DNA of 64,000 bases from JACMQX01 sp040385105 (GCA_040385105.1 JAZKHY010000025.1:1-64000), one strand, 5' to 3'; counted from the first letter of the stretch, positions 41,494 through 51,699 are shown. Notes: generated from the letters alone by a model not told the origin. Program-made: numbers and translations.

Positions 41494-44400
41494 CTACTCT
41501 GCGGTTTCGACCGAGCAGTAATGCCGCACCAGGCTCAGCAGTTCTTCTTCAGAGTACGGCTTGCCAAGGTAGTTGTTGACGCCCAACTCCATGGCATGCT
41601 CGCGGTGCTTCTCGGCAATGCGCGAGGTGATCATGATGATGGGCAGGGCGGCCAGGCGCGCGTCGCCGCGGATGTTGCGGGCCAGGTCGAAGCCGTCCAT
41701 GCGCGGCATCTCGATGTCTGACAGCACCACCGTGGGCAGCTCTTCCTGCAGCCGCTCCAGGGCCTGCAGGCCGTCGGCCGCCAGGGCCACGCGGTAGCCT
41801 TCGCGCTGCAGCAGGCGCTGCGTGACGCGGCGCACGGTGATGGAGTCGTCAACCACCAGCACCAGCGGGATCTGCGGCACGGCTTCCACGACGGGCATGA
41901 CGGCGCGGGCAGTGGCGCCCGACTGCTCCAGCACTTCGGGCTGCGCATGGTCGGCGCTCAAGGCGCGGGCCTGGTCGCCGTACACGGCTGCCAGCGCCAC
42001 CGGGTTGTAGATCAGTGCCACGGCGCCCGATGCCAGCACGGTCATGCCGGCCAAGCCCGGCAGGCGCGAGAGCTGCGGCCCGAGGTTCTTCACCACGACT
42101 TCCTGGTTGCCCAGCACTTCGTCGATGTGCATGGCCACGCGCTGCGCGGCGCTGCGGAAGATCACGACCGGAATGGTGCGGGACTGCGCCTCGGCGCTGC
42201 GCTGCGACACCTGCAGCAGCGCACCCGACCAGAAGAACGGGATCTGCTCGCCGCCGAAGTCATAGGTGCCGCTGTTGTAGGCCTGTTGCAGTTCCTTCGG
42301 TGTGGCACGGCGCACCAGCTCGACCAGGTTGGCGGGCACGCCGAACGAGAGCTTGTCGGTGCGCAGCATCACCACCTGCGTCACGGCGGTGGTCAGCGGC
42401 AGCACCAGCTTGAAGTTGGTGCCCTGCCCCTGCCGCGTGGTGGTTTCGATCCGGCCGCCCAGGGCGTTGATCTCGGAGCGCACCACGTCCATGCCGATGC
42501 CCCGGCCCGAGAGTTCGGTCACGTGGGTGGCTGTCGAGAAGCCGGGCATGAAGATCAGGTTGGCGGCGTCTGCATCGGTGACGTCGTGCCCCGGCTCGAT
42601 CAGGCCCTGCGACAGGGCCTTCTCGCGGATGCGGGACAGGTTCAGGCCGGCGCCGTCGTCGCTGAACTCGACCGACACGTCGTTGCCTTCCTGGCGCAGG
42701 TTGATCAGGATGGTGCCGCTGGCGTCTTTGCCAGCGGCCTTGCGCACTTCAGGCTCCTCGATGCCGTGGGCCACGCAGTTGCGCAGCAGGTGTTCGAAGG
42801 CCGGCGTCATGCGGTCCAGCACGCCGCGGTCCATCTCGATGGAGCCGCCGGTGATGTCCAGCTTCACCTGCTTGGCCGTGTCCTTGGAGGCCTGGCGCAC
42901 CACGCGGTACAGGCGCTCGGAGATGCCCTCGAACTCCACCATGCGGGTGCGCAGCAGGTCGCGCTGCAGCTCGCGGGTCTGGCGGGCCTGGGCGATCAGG
43001 TCGTCTTCGGTTGCTTCCACCGTCCGCTGCAGGTTGCGCTGCACCGTGGCGACGTCGTTCACCGACTCGGCCATCATGCGGGTGAGTTCCTGCACGCGGG
43101 TGAAACGGTCGAACTCCAGCGGGTCGAAGCCCTGGGCGGTGTCCTTGGCCTGCGCGAGCCGCGTCTGCATCTGCGACTCGGCCTGCAGCTCGATGTCGCG
43201 CAGCTGCGAGCGCAGGCGGTCCAGGTTGCCCGACAGGTCGCCAAGCGAACCGCGCAACTGGCCCAGCTCGGCCTCCAGGCGCGAGCGGGTGATCATCACT
43301 TCACCGGCCTGGTTGACAAGCCGGTCCAGCAGTTGCGAGCGCACGCGCACCGCCTGGTTGGCGGCCTGGCGCACCGGGGCGAGCACGTTGGTCGCCGGCA
43401 TGGCGATGAGCGCGCGGCGCGCGGCAACCTCCGCCGGCGTGGCGGTGGCACTGGCGGGGGACGCGACGGCAGGCGTCACGCGCTGGGCCGGTGATTCCTC
43501 AATGGGCGCGGGCACCGGCTCGGGCTCGGAAGCTGCCTGCAGGTCCACCATGCGCAGCGCGTCGAACGTGGCCTGCATCGCGTCGAAGCGCACCAGCAGC
43601 GGGTCGAACTGCGAAGAGTCGAGCGACTCGGAGTCGAAGTACTCGATCTCCGACTCCATGCGGTGGGCCATTTCACCGAGCCGCAGCGCACCGGCCAGGC
43701 GGGCGCTGCCCTTGAGCGTGTGCAGTGCGCGCAGCACCTCGTCGCGGGCGCTGCGGTTGTCGGGGCGCGCGGACCACTGGCGCAGCGCGCCGCCCAGCTG
43801 CGGCAGCAGCTCGAGCGCCTCTTCCTCGAAGATCGGGAAAAGGTCGGGGTCGATGGCGTCGAAAGCGTCGATTTCGTCGTCGGCGTCGCGCACGGCTTCG
43901 CGTTCGGGCTCAGGCGCGGCCACAGTGGTGGCAGCGGGTGCGATGAAGCTGCGGGCAACCGGCTGCGCGATGGTCTGGTCGAACGCCGGCTCAGGCCGCG
44001 CAACTGGTTCGGGTTCAGTCTCGGGAGCGGCTTCGGCTACTGGCTCGGGCTCAGGCGGATGGATGATGGTGACGCTGGCTGGCGCGGCGGAGAAGTCCAG
44101 GTCGCCAAAACCGCTGGCGGATGCAAAGGTTTCAGCAGCCGGCGCTTCAGGCAGCGGCTCGCGGGCCTCCAGGTCCTTGAGTGCCTGCAGGATCCGGGCG
44201 TCGGGCTCCTTGAGGAAGCCGGCCGCAAACTGGTGCAGCAGCCGGCGGATGTCTTCGGCCGCACCGGTGAAGGCGCTGGCCTGATCCGGCGTGCCCTGCG
44301 ACTGGAGCTGGGCATGCTGCAGGGCGTGCTCGAGCGCGCGTGCCATTTCAGACAGCGCGGCAAAGCCGACCGTGGCCGAGCTGCCTGCCAGCGAATGGGC

Positions 44401-47400
44401 CAGGCCCACGGTGGAGTCGGCCACCGGCGTGTTGAGCTCCAGCGCCCATTCGGTCACTTCAGTGACCAGCCGGCGCGACCATTCGTCGGCCTCGTTCAGG
44501 TACACGTTGTACAGCGGGATGCCGATGCGCAGCGGGCCAATGACCTTGACCTGGTCGTCGGACGCCGACGCGGCGTCGGTGAAGTCCATGTCGTCGGCAG
44601 GCGCCCCATCCACTGCTTCCAGGGGCTCGGCCGGCGCTGCGGCTTCAGGTTCGGCTTCAGTTGCGGCATCCGCTGCCGGCGCGGGCTCGGCAAGGTCAAA
44701 GTCACCGAGGTCAAACTCCGGCGCGTCGGCGGCCGCAGGAACCGCTGCCGGCTCCTCGGCAGCTTCGGGAAAGTCCGGCAGGTCCAGGGCGGGCGCCACG
44801 GGCGCCGTTGCATCAGGGGCTTGCGGCGCATCCGGCACGGCGCCGGACACGGCGGACAGGCTGGCGAAGTCGATGCCTTCGATCTCGATGACCTCCGGCG
44901 CTGCGGGCGCGGCATCCGGGAGGTCCAGCGCAAAGTCGAAATCAGGTGCAGGGGACGCCGCCGGTTCGGCTGCCGGGGCAGATGCGCCCGCGAAACGCGA
45001 AGATGGCGCGAGCAGCACCGTCGCCGCATCGGCCTTGAAGAAATCGTCGAGGTCGCCAGCCGCTTCCGGCGCCGCCTCGGCCACGGCCTCACCCACGGCT
45101 TCAACCGTAGCTTCAGGGGATGCATCAGGCGCCGGCGCGTCAAAGTCCGGCAGGTCGAACGACGGGGCTTCCGCCGCCGGAGCTTCAGCCGCCGGCGCAG
45201 GTGCGGGCGCAGCCTCGGGCAGGGCCAGGGGCACCAGGCGGCTTTCGTGGCGCAATGCCTCGGCCGACGCGCGGAACACGCCGGACTTCCAGTGGGCGTC
45301 GGTGCCGGCGGCGATGTCGTCCGTCCAGCGGCTGAAGCCCTGCATCGCATCGCGCGAGAGCGAGAGCAGGTCCGGGCTCGCGGGCTTCTGGTCGGCCAGC
45401 CAGGCATTGAGCACCTGCTCCATCGACCAGGCGGCTTCGCCGAATTCGTTGAGGCCGACCATGCGGGAGCTGCCCTTGAGCGTGTGGAACGCCCGGCGCA
45501 GGGTCGTCTGCTCGGATACATCGGCCGGGTTGGCCACCAGCGCATCGATGGCGGCCAGGCCGTTCTGCACGACTTCACGCGCCTCTTCAAGGAAGATGTC
45601 GCGCAGGTCGTCTTCTTCAATGTCGTCGCCGGCATCGGGCATCGGGGGCGCCACGGCCGGCGCAGGCCGCGCCGCCTTTGCCAGCTGGTCCATGGCGGCG
45701 GCAGTGGCTTGCGGGTCATGCGAGGCCACTGCGGCGGCTGCATCCCGCGCCGAGCGTGCCAGCGCAGGTTGCTCGGCCAGCGCCGCATGGGCCGCCAGGT
45801 TGTCGAGCTTGAGCGTGAGGGTGGACTCCATGCCCTGGCCTGCATCGCTGACCACCGACATGGCTTCCTGCGACAGGGTGCCGGAGCCCTGGGGCTGGGC
45901 CTCGGCTTCGGGGATGGCCTGGTGCGTACGGCCCATCAGCGGGCGCAGTTCGCCCTTTTCCTCGTCAAAGACAAACAGCTTCTTGGCCAGCACAGGCTGG
46001 TAATTCAGCATGTCGATCAGGAAACCGAGCGCACCCAGGTTGTTGCCGAGCTTGTCGAAGGTGCCTGCAGCGCGGGCCTTTTCCTCGTCGACTTCGGTGA
46101 TCATGATCTGCTCGACGGCATCGCGCATGCGCACCACGGCATGCGAAGCCTGGTCCAGGCCCAGCACCGACAGCACGCCGCGCATCTGCGCGAGCTGCGT
46201 TGGCACGTCGCGCAGCGCGGCCTTGTCCTGCGGGTTGCGGAAGAACTGGTCCAGCGCCTTTTCAAGCTCGCCGAGGTTGGTGCGCAGCTCGCCCACCACA
46301 CTGCCCATGGTCTGGCGGTCGCTCACCCGGCGGTAGAGCTCCTCCATCCAGCTTTCAAGGGGCTGGGGCTGGCCGCCTTCGCGCACATTCTCCAGCCGCT
46401 GGGCCAGGTGTGCGGTGCGTTCAGCCAGGGTTTCGTCGGCCGGGTCGAGGTCTTCGAAGGCGGCTTCCAGGTAGAGCACGGAAGTTGCCACTTCCATTGA
46501 AAGCTCGGTGCTCGGGGGCTGGCCCGAACGCGCCGTGGCCTCGATGGCCCGGTTCAGCGCCTGCGCCAGCGGTGCGCTGGTGGGGTGCAGCTTCATGAGC
46601 GAATCGGACACCAGGCTGAACTGGTCTGCCACGCCCTTGAGCTTGTTGGCGTCGCCGCCCGACAGGGTGGACCAGGTGTCCTTGGCTGCGGCAATGCGCT
46701 TCCTGGCCTGGGCCAGCAGCGCCGGGTCAAACCGGCCGAACAGGCTCGCCTGGTAGTCCACAGGCTTGAATCGCCCGAGCGTCCAGGCCTGCCGCACCGC
46801 CGCAAGCGTGGGCGCCTCTTCCGCGCTCTTCGGCACGGCCTGCATGCAGAAGAACAGCAGGTCCAGCGCGAGCCGGTCGGACACGCCGAGGTCGCCCTTG
46901 GCCAGCGTGGTGTACTGCATCAGGATGCGCGACGCGGCGCGCTTGACGTAGACGTCGCCGGGCAGCAGGCCCAGGCTGATGGCCTCGAAGAAGGCGGCGC
47001 AGATCTTCCAGAAGATGCGCGGCTGCATGGCTGTCTGCGAAGCGGCCAGCGCCAGGCTGATGTCACGCATTTCGCGCGCGGACGTCACGTCGCCGCCCTT
47101 GACGATCTTGAGCACGGTCTGGTCCAGGCGCGAGCGCACGGACGGGTCGTACACCATGGTGGTGTCGCCCAGTGGCAGCTGCGGGTCGATCCAGCGCCAT
47201 TCCATCTGCCACAGGTCGGCCGGGTGCACGCGGTCGCCGCTGGCGAGCTCCTGCACGTCGCGGTACTGCGGGAACAGCGCAATCGGTGACACCGACTTGC
47301 CCACCAGCACGCTTTCAAGGTATTCGGTCAGCGCAAAGCTGGCCCGCTCGACCTTGGCCGCCGCGTCTTCGCTGCACAGCTCGGGACGCTGGACGAACTT

Positions 47401-47694
47401 CTGCACCAGGGCTTCCATGGCCTTGAGCACATAGGCGGGGGCGCCCAGGCCCACCATTTCAAGTGCGCCCACCGCCTGGTGCAGCTGCTGGCGCGCGATG
47501 CGCAGCTGGCTGCCGTCAATGGCGGCGAGGTCCGAGCCGCGCGCCAGGTCAGCGTCGCGCACGAAGCGCCGCAGGGCCTTGGTGGCGCCGTCGAGCGACT
47601 TGCGCAGTTCCTCAAGCACCCAGGCCAGCGGCCCGAGATCGTTGACCGCGAGGTCGATGTCGGTGGCGGCGGAGCTGGCGTCGTTGTGTTGCAT
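41494..47694 (-). CDS. pilL: Hybrid CheA-type histidine kinase of the type IV pilus chemosensory system (PilL/ChpA)
   Basis: A very long (about 2,066-residue) multidomain kinase. An N-terminal FimL/Hpt-like region is followed by three phosphotransfer domains with visible site histidines: His737 (FHTLKGSSRM), His1100 (LAHSLAGSSA) and His1325 (LHTLKGSARL). These are joined by Ala/Pro/Glu-rich linkers. Then come the CheA dimerisation segment (LVNQAGEVMITRSRLEAELG), an ATPase with NCVAHGIEEPE and GMDVVRSEI, a CheW-like domain, and a C-terminal receiver with Asp1993 (LSDIEMPRMDG). It phosphorylates PilG/PilH to control twitching. The ATG at 47694 is preferred over a GTG four codons upstream. It follows pilJ. 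Confidence 0.93.
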   Translation of the reverse strand: MQHNDASSAATDIDLAVNDLGPLAWVLEELRKSLDGATKALRRFVRDADLARGSDLAAIDGSQLRIARQQLHQAVGALEMVGLGAPAYVLKAMEALVQKFVQRPELCSEDAAAKVERASFALTEYLESVLVGKSVSPIALFPQYRDVQELASGDRVHPADLWQMEWRWIDPQLPLGDTTMVYDPSVRSRLDQTVLKIVKGGDVTSAREMRDISLALAASQTAMQPRIFWKICAAFFEAISLGLLPGDVYVKRAASRILMQYTTLAKGDLGVSDRLALDLLFFCMQAVPKSAEEAPTLAAVRQAWTLGRFKPVDYQASLFGRFDPALLAQARKRIAAAKDTWSTLSGGDANKLKGVADQFSLVSDSLMKLHPTSAPLAQALNRAIEATARSGQPPSTELSMEVATSVLYLEAAFEDLDPADETLAERTAHLAQRLENVREGGQPQPLESWMEELYRRVSDRQTMGSVVGELRTNLGELEKALDQFFRNPQDKAALRDVPTQLAQMRGVLSVLGLDQASHAVVRMRDAVEQIMITEVDEEKARAAGTFDKLGNNLGALGFLIDMLNYQPVLAKKLFVFDEEKGELRPLMGRTHQAIPEAEAQPQGSGTLSQEAMSVVSDAGQGMESTLTLKLDNLAAHAALAEQPALARSARDAAAAVASHDPQATAAAMDQLAKAARPAPAVAPPMPDAGDDIEEDDLRDIFLEEAREVVQNGLAAIDALVANPADVSEQTTLRRAFHTLKGSSRMVGLNEFGEAAWSMEQVLNAWLADQKPASPDLLSLSRDAMQGFSRWTDDIAAGTDAHWKSGVFRASAEALRHESRLVPLALPEAAPAPAPAAEAPAAEAPSFDLPDFDAPAPDASPEATVEAVGEAVAEAAPEAAGDLDDFFKADAATVLLAPSSRFAGASAPAAEPAASPAPDFDFALDLPDAAPAAPEVIEIEGIDFASLSAVSGAVPDAPQAPDATAPVAPALDLPDFPEAAEEPAAVPAAADAPEFDLGDFDLAEPAPAADAATEAEPEAAAPAEPLEAVDGAPADDMDFTDAASASDDQVKVIGPLRIGIPLYNVYLNEADEWSRRLVTEVTEWALELNTPVADSTVGLAHSLAGSSATVGFAALSEMARALEHALQHAQLQSQGTPDQASAFTGAAEDIRRLLHQFAAGFLKEPDARILQALKDLEAREPLPEAPAAETFASASGFGDLDFSAAPASVTIIHPPEPEPVAEAAPETEPEPVARPEPAFDQTIAQPVARSFIAPAATTVAAPEPEREAVRDADDEIDAFDAIDPDLFPIFEEEALELLPQLGGALRQWSARPDNRSARDEVLRALHTLKGSARLAGALRLGEMAHRMESEIEYFDSESLDSSQFDPLLVRFDAMQATFDALRMVDLQAASEPEPVPAPIEESPAQRVTPAVASPASATATPAEVAARRALIAMPATNVLAPVRQAANQAVRVRSQLLDRLVNQAGEVMITRSRLEAELGQLRGSLGDLSGNLDRLRSQLRDIELQAESQMQTRLAQAKDTAQGFDPLEFDRFTRVQELTRMMAESVNDVATVQRNLQRTVEATEDDLIAQARQTRELQRDLLRTRMVEFEGISERLYRVVRQASKDTAKQVKLDITGGSIEMDRGVLDRMTPAFEHLLRNCVAHGIEEPEVRKAAGKDASGTILINLRQEGNDVSVEFSDDGAGLNLSRIREKALSQGLIEPGHDVTDADAANLIFMPGFSTATHVTELSGRGIGMDVVRSEINALGGRIETTTRQGQGTNFKLVLPLTTAVTQVVMLRTDKLSFGVPANLVELVRRATPKELQQAYNSGTYDFGGEQIPFFWSGALLQVSQRSAEAQSRTIPVVIFRSAAQRVAMHIDEVLGNQEVVVKNLGPQLSRLPGLAGMTVLASGAVALIYNPVALAAVYGDQARALSADHAQPEVLEQSGATARAVMPVVEAVPQIPLVLVVDDSITVRRVTQRLLQREGYRVALAADGLQALERLQEELPTVVLSDIEMPRMDGFDLARNIRGDARLAALPIIMITSRIAEKHREHAMELGVNNYLGKPYSEEELLSLVRHYCSVETAE

Positions 47695-47749
47695 GGATGC
47701 GTCCACTACTGCTGTTGTTGGCGGTGGCCTTTATTCGGTGCCGCGCGCC

Positions 47750-50047
47750 TCAGGCGATCTTGAACCGCGATACGGACTGGCGCAGTTCTTCAGCCATCCG
47801 GGACAGCTCGCGCACCTGCTGGGCCGTGGAGCGCGTGCCCTCTCCGGTCTGCTCCGTCACCGCGAAAATGTGCTGGATGTTGCCGGCCACCACGTTGGCC
47901 GATTCGGCTTCGCGGGACGCGGAGTTTGAAATCTGCTCAATCAGGTCGGCGAGCTTGCGTGACACCTGGTCAATCTCGGTCAGCGCGGTACCCGCATTGT
48001 CGGACAGCTTGGCCCCTTCCACCACACCCTGCGTGGAGCGTTCCATGGCGGCCACCGCGTCCTGGGTGTCGGTCTGAATCGCCTTCACCAGTGCCGAGAT
48101 CTGCCGCGTGGCGTCTGCGGAGCGTTCAGCAAGGCGCTGCACTTCCTCGGCCACCACAGAGAAGCCGCGTCCTGCTTCACCGGCTGAGGCCGCCTGGATG
48201 GCGGCGTTCAGGGCCAGCACGTTCGTCTGCTCGGTAATGTCGGAAATCAGCTCGGTGATTTCACCAATCTCCTGCGACGACTCGCCCAGCCGCTTGATCC
48301 GCTTGGAGGTTTCCTGGATCTGGTCGCGGATGGAGTTCATGCCGCCGATGGCGTTCTGCACGGCCTGCAGGCCGGACTCTGCAGCCACCAGTGACTGACG
48401 GGCCACCTGGGCTGACTCCTGGGCTTGCCCGGACACCTGGTTGATTCGGCCGGCCATGTCGAGCACCGACTGGCCGGTTTCGCGAATTTCGCGCAGCTGT
48501 TCCGTGGAGGCTGCAAGCAGCTCGGTCGACGTGCTTTCCACCTGCGCCGTCGTCTGGGCCACCTTGGTAACCGTGCTCTGCACGTTGCCCACCAGCTGGC
48601 GCAGTTCTTCCACCGTGTAGTTCACCGAGTCGGCAATGGCGCCGGTGATGTCTTCGGTCACCGTGGCTTCCTGGGTCAGGTCGCCTTCGGCCACTGTCTG
48701 CAACTCGTTCATCAAGCGCAAAATGGCGGCCTGGTTGGCGTCGTTCACCCGCTTGGCTTCCTGCTCCTGGCGCTCGGCTTCCTGCCTTTGCAACTCGGCT
48801 ACGCCTTGGCGCTTGCGGCTGTCCTGCAGCTGCGCAAAGGCAAGGCCCGCAGCGCACAGCAGGGCCAGCATGCCTGACAGCAGCAGCGTGGCCAGGGCGA
48901 CGGCGCCAAGGCCCGTCTGGGCCGACAGCTTGCCCTGCAGGCTCTGCAGGTCGCGCCGCAGCGGTTCGCTGTCCGCAATAATCGCGGCCTGCGCCTCGCG
49001 GGCAGACACCAAGCCCTGCAGGTTGCCCAGGATGGCGCCGGCCTGTGTGCGGGTCTCTTCGTAGAGCTTGAGCAGCGCTTCAATGCGCTCGCGGGTCTGC
49101 GGGTCCTTGGAGCCGGCAAGGCGCAGCTCGGGGCTGCCGTCCAGCAGGCCCTGGGCGATTTCCTTGAAGGAGTTCAGGTCCTTGCCCAGCAGGAACACGG
49201 CCTCGGGGCTCACGCCTTCCATCGTCAGGAACTCGTTGGCCGACTTGCCGATACGCTGCGTCAGCATCACGAGCTGGCCGGAGGCGGAGATTTCAGCGGA
49301 GGGCGCGTTCTGCTGCAGTTTGAGCGACGACACCGTTTCGGCGATTTCCAGCAGGTCGGACGACTGGCGGTTGATGGTGCGCAGGGCGTTGCCCACCTGC
49401 GTCAGGATGTTCCGCTGGCCCATCACGGTGGAGGCGTTCTTTTCGGCGCGCTCCATCAGGGGGTTGATCTTGTCGATGTCTTCGGTGTACTCGATGGCCA
49501 CCGGGTCCAGCTCGATGGCGGCATCGCCGCTCTTCAGGCCGCGCACCGTACGGGCCAGCACGCTGGCGCTTTCCTGCACGTCGGGGAAAGCCTGGGCGCT
49601 GCCCACCAGGGCCTGCGACACCGACTTGGCAAGGCGTTGCGACTGCATCAGCGACTGGCCGGTGGCCGCCACCTGCTGGGCAACCTTGTCGGTCTGGCGC
49701 ACCGTGAACACGGCCATCGAGCCCAGCAGGATCAGCGAGAAGGCCAGCAGCACGGCCAGCGTCCGCTGGTGCTGCGCCACCGTGCGCCGGCCGAGCAGCG
49801 GCATGTCCAGCAGTTCCTCGTCGCGTGCTTCACCGGCGTCTTCCTCGGCTATCTCGTTGACGGCCGGCGGCGGGTCCTGGCGGTTGTAGTCCCCGGAGGT
49901 CATGGCCACCGTGTTGGCGGCATTGCCGTCCATGGCGCCGGTGGCCGACGGGTCCATGCCATCAGGCATCGCGAGGCTGTAGCCGGACTCGCCCTCGGGC
50001 TGTTTTCGCTTCGGGAAGAGTTTTTTGAGTTGGTCAACGACGGTCAT
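47750..50047 (-). CDS. pilJ: Methyl-accepting chemotaxis protein of the pilus system (PilJ)
   Basis: A 765-residue chemoreceptor. A long charged cytoplasmic N-terminus (about 95 residues) precedes membrane segment 1 (about 97-116). A periplasmic domain with two PilJ-type repeats (around MQSQRLAKSVSQAL and MLTQRIGKSANEFL) follows, then segment 2 (about 380-405). The rest is a HAMP-like region and the signalling coiled coil. The tip contains EQTNVLALNAAIQAASAGE and FSVVAEEVQRLAERS. It transmits surface or ligand signals to PilL through PilI. It sits between pilI (22 nt) and pilL (about 55 nt). Confidence 0.95.
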   Translation of the reverse strand: MTVVDQLKKLFPKRKQPEGESGYSLAMPDGMDPSATGAMDGNAANTVAMTSGDYNRQDPPPAVNEIAEEDAGEARDEELLDMPLLGRRTVAQHQRTLAVLLAFSLILLGSMAVFTVRQTDKVAQQVAATGQSLMQSQRLAKSVSQALVGSAQAFPDVQESASVLARTVRGLKSGDAAIELDPVAIEYTEDIDKINPLMERAEKNASTVMGQRNILTQVGNALRTINRQSSDLLEIAETVSSLKLQQNAPSAEISASGQLVMLTQRIGKSANEFLTMEGVSPEAVFLLGKDLNSFKEIAQGLLDGSPELRLAGSKDPQTRERIEALLKLYEETRTQAGAILGNLQGLVSAREAQAAIIADSEPLRRDLQSLQGKLSAQTGLGAVALATLLLSGMLALLCAAGLAFAQLQDSRKRQGVAELQRQEAERQEQEAKRVNDANQAAILRLMNELQTVAEGDLTQEATVTEDITGAIADSVNYTVEELRQLVGNVQSTVTKVAQTTAQVESTSTELLAASTEQLREIRETGQSVLDMAGRINQVSGQAQESAQVARQSLVAAESGLQAVQNAIGGMNSIRDQIQETSKRIKRLGESSQEIGEITELISDITEQTNVLALNAAIQAASAGEAGRGFSVVAEEVQRLAERSADATRQISALVKAIQTDTQDAVAAMERSTQGVVEGAKLSDNAGTALTEIDQVSRKLADLIEQISNSASREAESANVVAGNIQHIFAVTEQTGEGTRSTAQQVRELSRMAEELRQSVSRFKIA

Positions 50048-50069
50048 GATGCAGCCTTCCAGGAAACTA

Positions 50070-50600
50070 TTAAGCGCTGATGCTCAGGAATTGGGGTTGT
50101 TGGGACAGTGCCTGCAGGTTGATCTCCTGCCAGTCCGTGCCGGTGGAGTCCGTGTACCTGCTGCCAAAGTAGGCGGGCGCATCTTCCGCCGGCTGCGCCG
50201 ATGCGGAAAACCCGTCCATGCTGCGCAGGCCGGCAAGCCTGTCGATCAGCAGCGCGCAGTTGACGCTCAGCACCGCATTGAGCGCCACCAGGCGGGTCTC
50301 GGCGCGGGCCAGCTCGGCACGCACCGCAGGCGCGCCGCCGCTGACGAAGCTGGCAAGGTCCACGATGCCGTAGAGCCCGCCGCGCAGGTTGGCTACGCCA
50401 AGGAACCAGCGCTGGGTGTAGGGCACCGGCTGGGTGGTTGCCAGGGGGAATATCTCGCCGGACTGGCTGAGCGGGAACAGGTACTTGCCCCCCGCCGCTT
50501 CCACGGCAAGCCATGAGGCGGACACGCCTTCGGTGCGCGCCGCCTGCAGGCGGGTTGCAAGGCGGCTCTGGAGTTCTCGGAGGGCTTCGCGGTTGGCCAT
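50070..50600 (-). CDS. pilI: CheW-like coupling protein (PilI)
   Basis: A 176-residue CheW-domain protein with AVEAAGGKYLFPLSQSGEIF, VPYTQRWFLGVANLRGGLYG and the C-terminal beta-barrel strands of the family. It bridges the PilJ receptor and the PilL kinase. It lies 13 nt after pilH and 22 nt before pilJ on the same strand, in the standard pilGHIJ order. No missing element is apparent. Confidence 0.93.
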   Translation of the reverse strand: MANREALRELQSRLATRLQAARTEGVSASWLAVEAAGGKYLFPLSQSGEIFPLATTQPVPYTQRWFLGVANLRGGLYGIVDLASFVSGGAPAVRAELARAETRLVALNAVLSVNCALLIDRLAGLRSMDGFSASAQPAEDAPAYFGSRYTDSTGTDWQEINLQALSQQPQFLSISA

Positions 50601-50613
50601 GCGTTCTGCGGGT

Positions 50614-50979
50614 TCAGCTCAGGGCCTTGATCTTGGCCATCAACTCGTCGGCATCAACCGGCTTGGTGATGTAGTCGCGCGCGCCCTGGCGCATGCCCCA
50701 GACGCGGTCGGTTTCCTGGTTCTTGCTGGTACACATGATGATGGGCACGTCGGCATACAAAGGATCCCGGGTGATGGCCCGGGTCAGCTGGAAGCCATTT
50801 TGCCCCGGCATCACCACATCCATCAGGATGAGGTCGGGCTTTTCCTCGGCGAGCCGACGAAAGGCATCGTCGGCATTCTCGGCGGTCTTCACCGACATGC
50901 CGTTCTTCTGGAGCAGGTCGGTCAGGTACATCAGTTCGGTCTTGGAGTCGTCCACGACCAATACCTTGTGGATGGGCAT
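50614..50979 (-). CDS. pilH: CheY-like response regulator (PilH)
   Basis: A 121-residue single receiver domain. The acidic pocket is VVDDS near residue 10, the phosphorylation site is Asp in LILMDVVMPGQNGF, and MCTSKNQETD and TKPVDADEL supply the Thr/Ser and Lys. The ATG at 50979 shares one base with the pilG stop (TAATG), indicating translational coupling; the frame upstream of it is not family-like. PilH acts with PilG to set pilus extension and retraction. Confidence 0.94.
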   Translation of the reverse strand: MPIHKVLVVDDSKTELMYLTDLLQKNGMSVKTAENADDAFRRLAEEKPDLILMDVVMPGQNGFQLTRAITRDPLYADVPIIMCTSKNQETDRVWGMRQGARDYITKPVDADELMAKIKALS

Positions 50980-51380
50980 TATGTTTCTCCTTGTTGGGCA
51001 GTGGAGCCAAACTGCTGCACGGCCTGCAGCAGCTGGTCCTTGGTAAATGGCTTGGTCAGGTACTCCTGTGAGCCGACCATGCGCCCACGTGCCTTGTCGA
51101 ACACGCCGTCCTTGGACGACAGCATGACAACGGGAACGGTGGCGAACTTCGCATTGCGCTTGATGATGGCACAAGTCTGGTAGCCGTCCAGCCGCGGCAT
51201 GAGGATGTCGCAGAAGATCAGGTGCGGCTGGTAGTCGTTGACCTTGGCCAATGCATCGAAGCCGTCTTCCGCGAGCAGGACGTCATGGCCGCCCTGCTTC
51301 AGGAAGATCTCGGCGCTGCGGCGGATGGTGTTGCTGTCATCAATCACCAGAACCTTGAAACCTGAACCGGTTGTGCTCAC
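50979..51380 (-). CDS. pilG: CheY-like response regulator (PilG)
   Basis: A 133-residue receiver-domain protein with LVIDDSNTIRRSAEIFLKQG, the phospho-acceptor Asp in LIFCDILMPRLDGYQ, and TKPFTKDQLL. It is the first response regulator of the type IV pilus chemosensory operon. The GTG at 51380 is chosen because AGGAG lies 9 nt upstream and the product then begins VSTTGSGFKVLVIDDS, as in relatives. It lies 62 nt after the rubredoxin gene and overlaps pilH by one base. Confidence 0.93.
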   Translation of the reverse strand: MSTTGSGFKVLVIDDSNTIRRSAEIFLKQGGHDVLLAEDGFDALAKVNDYQPHLIFCDILMPRLDGYQTCAIIKRNAKFATVPVVMLSSKDGVFDKARGRMVGSQEYLTKPFTKDQLLQAVQQFGSTAQQGET

Positions 51381-51442
51381 TGGGGGTCGCTCCTGCTGTT
51401 TGCCGGTGCCGCAGTGCCAGGCGGCAACTGCGATGAAACACC

Positions 51443-51616
51443 TTATATCTGAACCATCTCGAAGTCTTCCTTGCGGGCTCCGCATTCGGGGCAGGTCCAG
51501 TTCATGGGAACGTCAGCCCACAGCGTTCCCGCTGCGATGCCATGTTCCGGCGCGCCGGCGGCCTCGTCGTAAATCCAACCGCAGATCAGACACATCCAAG
51601 TTTTCGAATCAGTCAC
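51443..51616 (-). CDS. Rubredoxin
   Basis: A 57-residue protein read directly from the complement. It begins with GTG at 51614-51616 (MTDSKTWMCLICGWIYDEAA) and ends EDFEMVQI before TAA at 51443-51445. Two CxxC pairs, CLIC (residues 9-12) and CPEC (42-45), bind the single iron. It is a small one-electron carrier in the cytoplasm, for example for peroxide reduction or hydroxylases. It precedes pilG by 62 nt, a neighbourhood seen in related Burkholderiales. The start has no strong ribosome-binding site, but no other start fits the family length. Confidence 0.94.
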   Translation of the reverse strand: MTDSKTWMCLICGWIYDEAAGAPEHGIAAGTLWADVPMNWTCPECGARKEDFEMVQI

Positions 51617-51699
51617 AGCTTAAGGGGCCTTCTAATAGAATGCAACGATTGTATCGGCGCTGCGTGGCGTCTTTGCACCCCCCTCCCTCCCCCAGGAAC

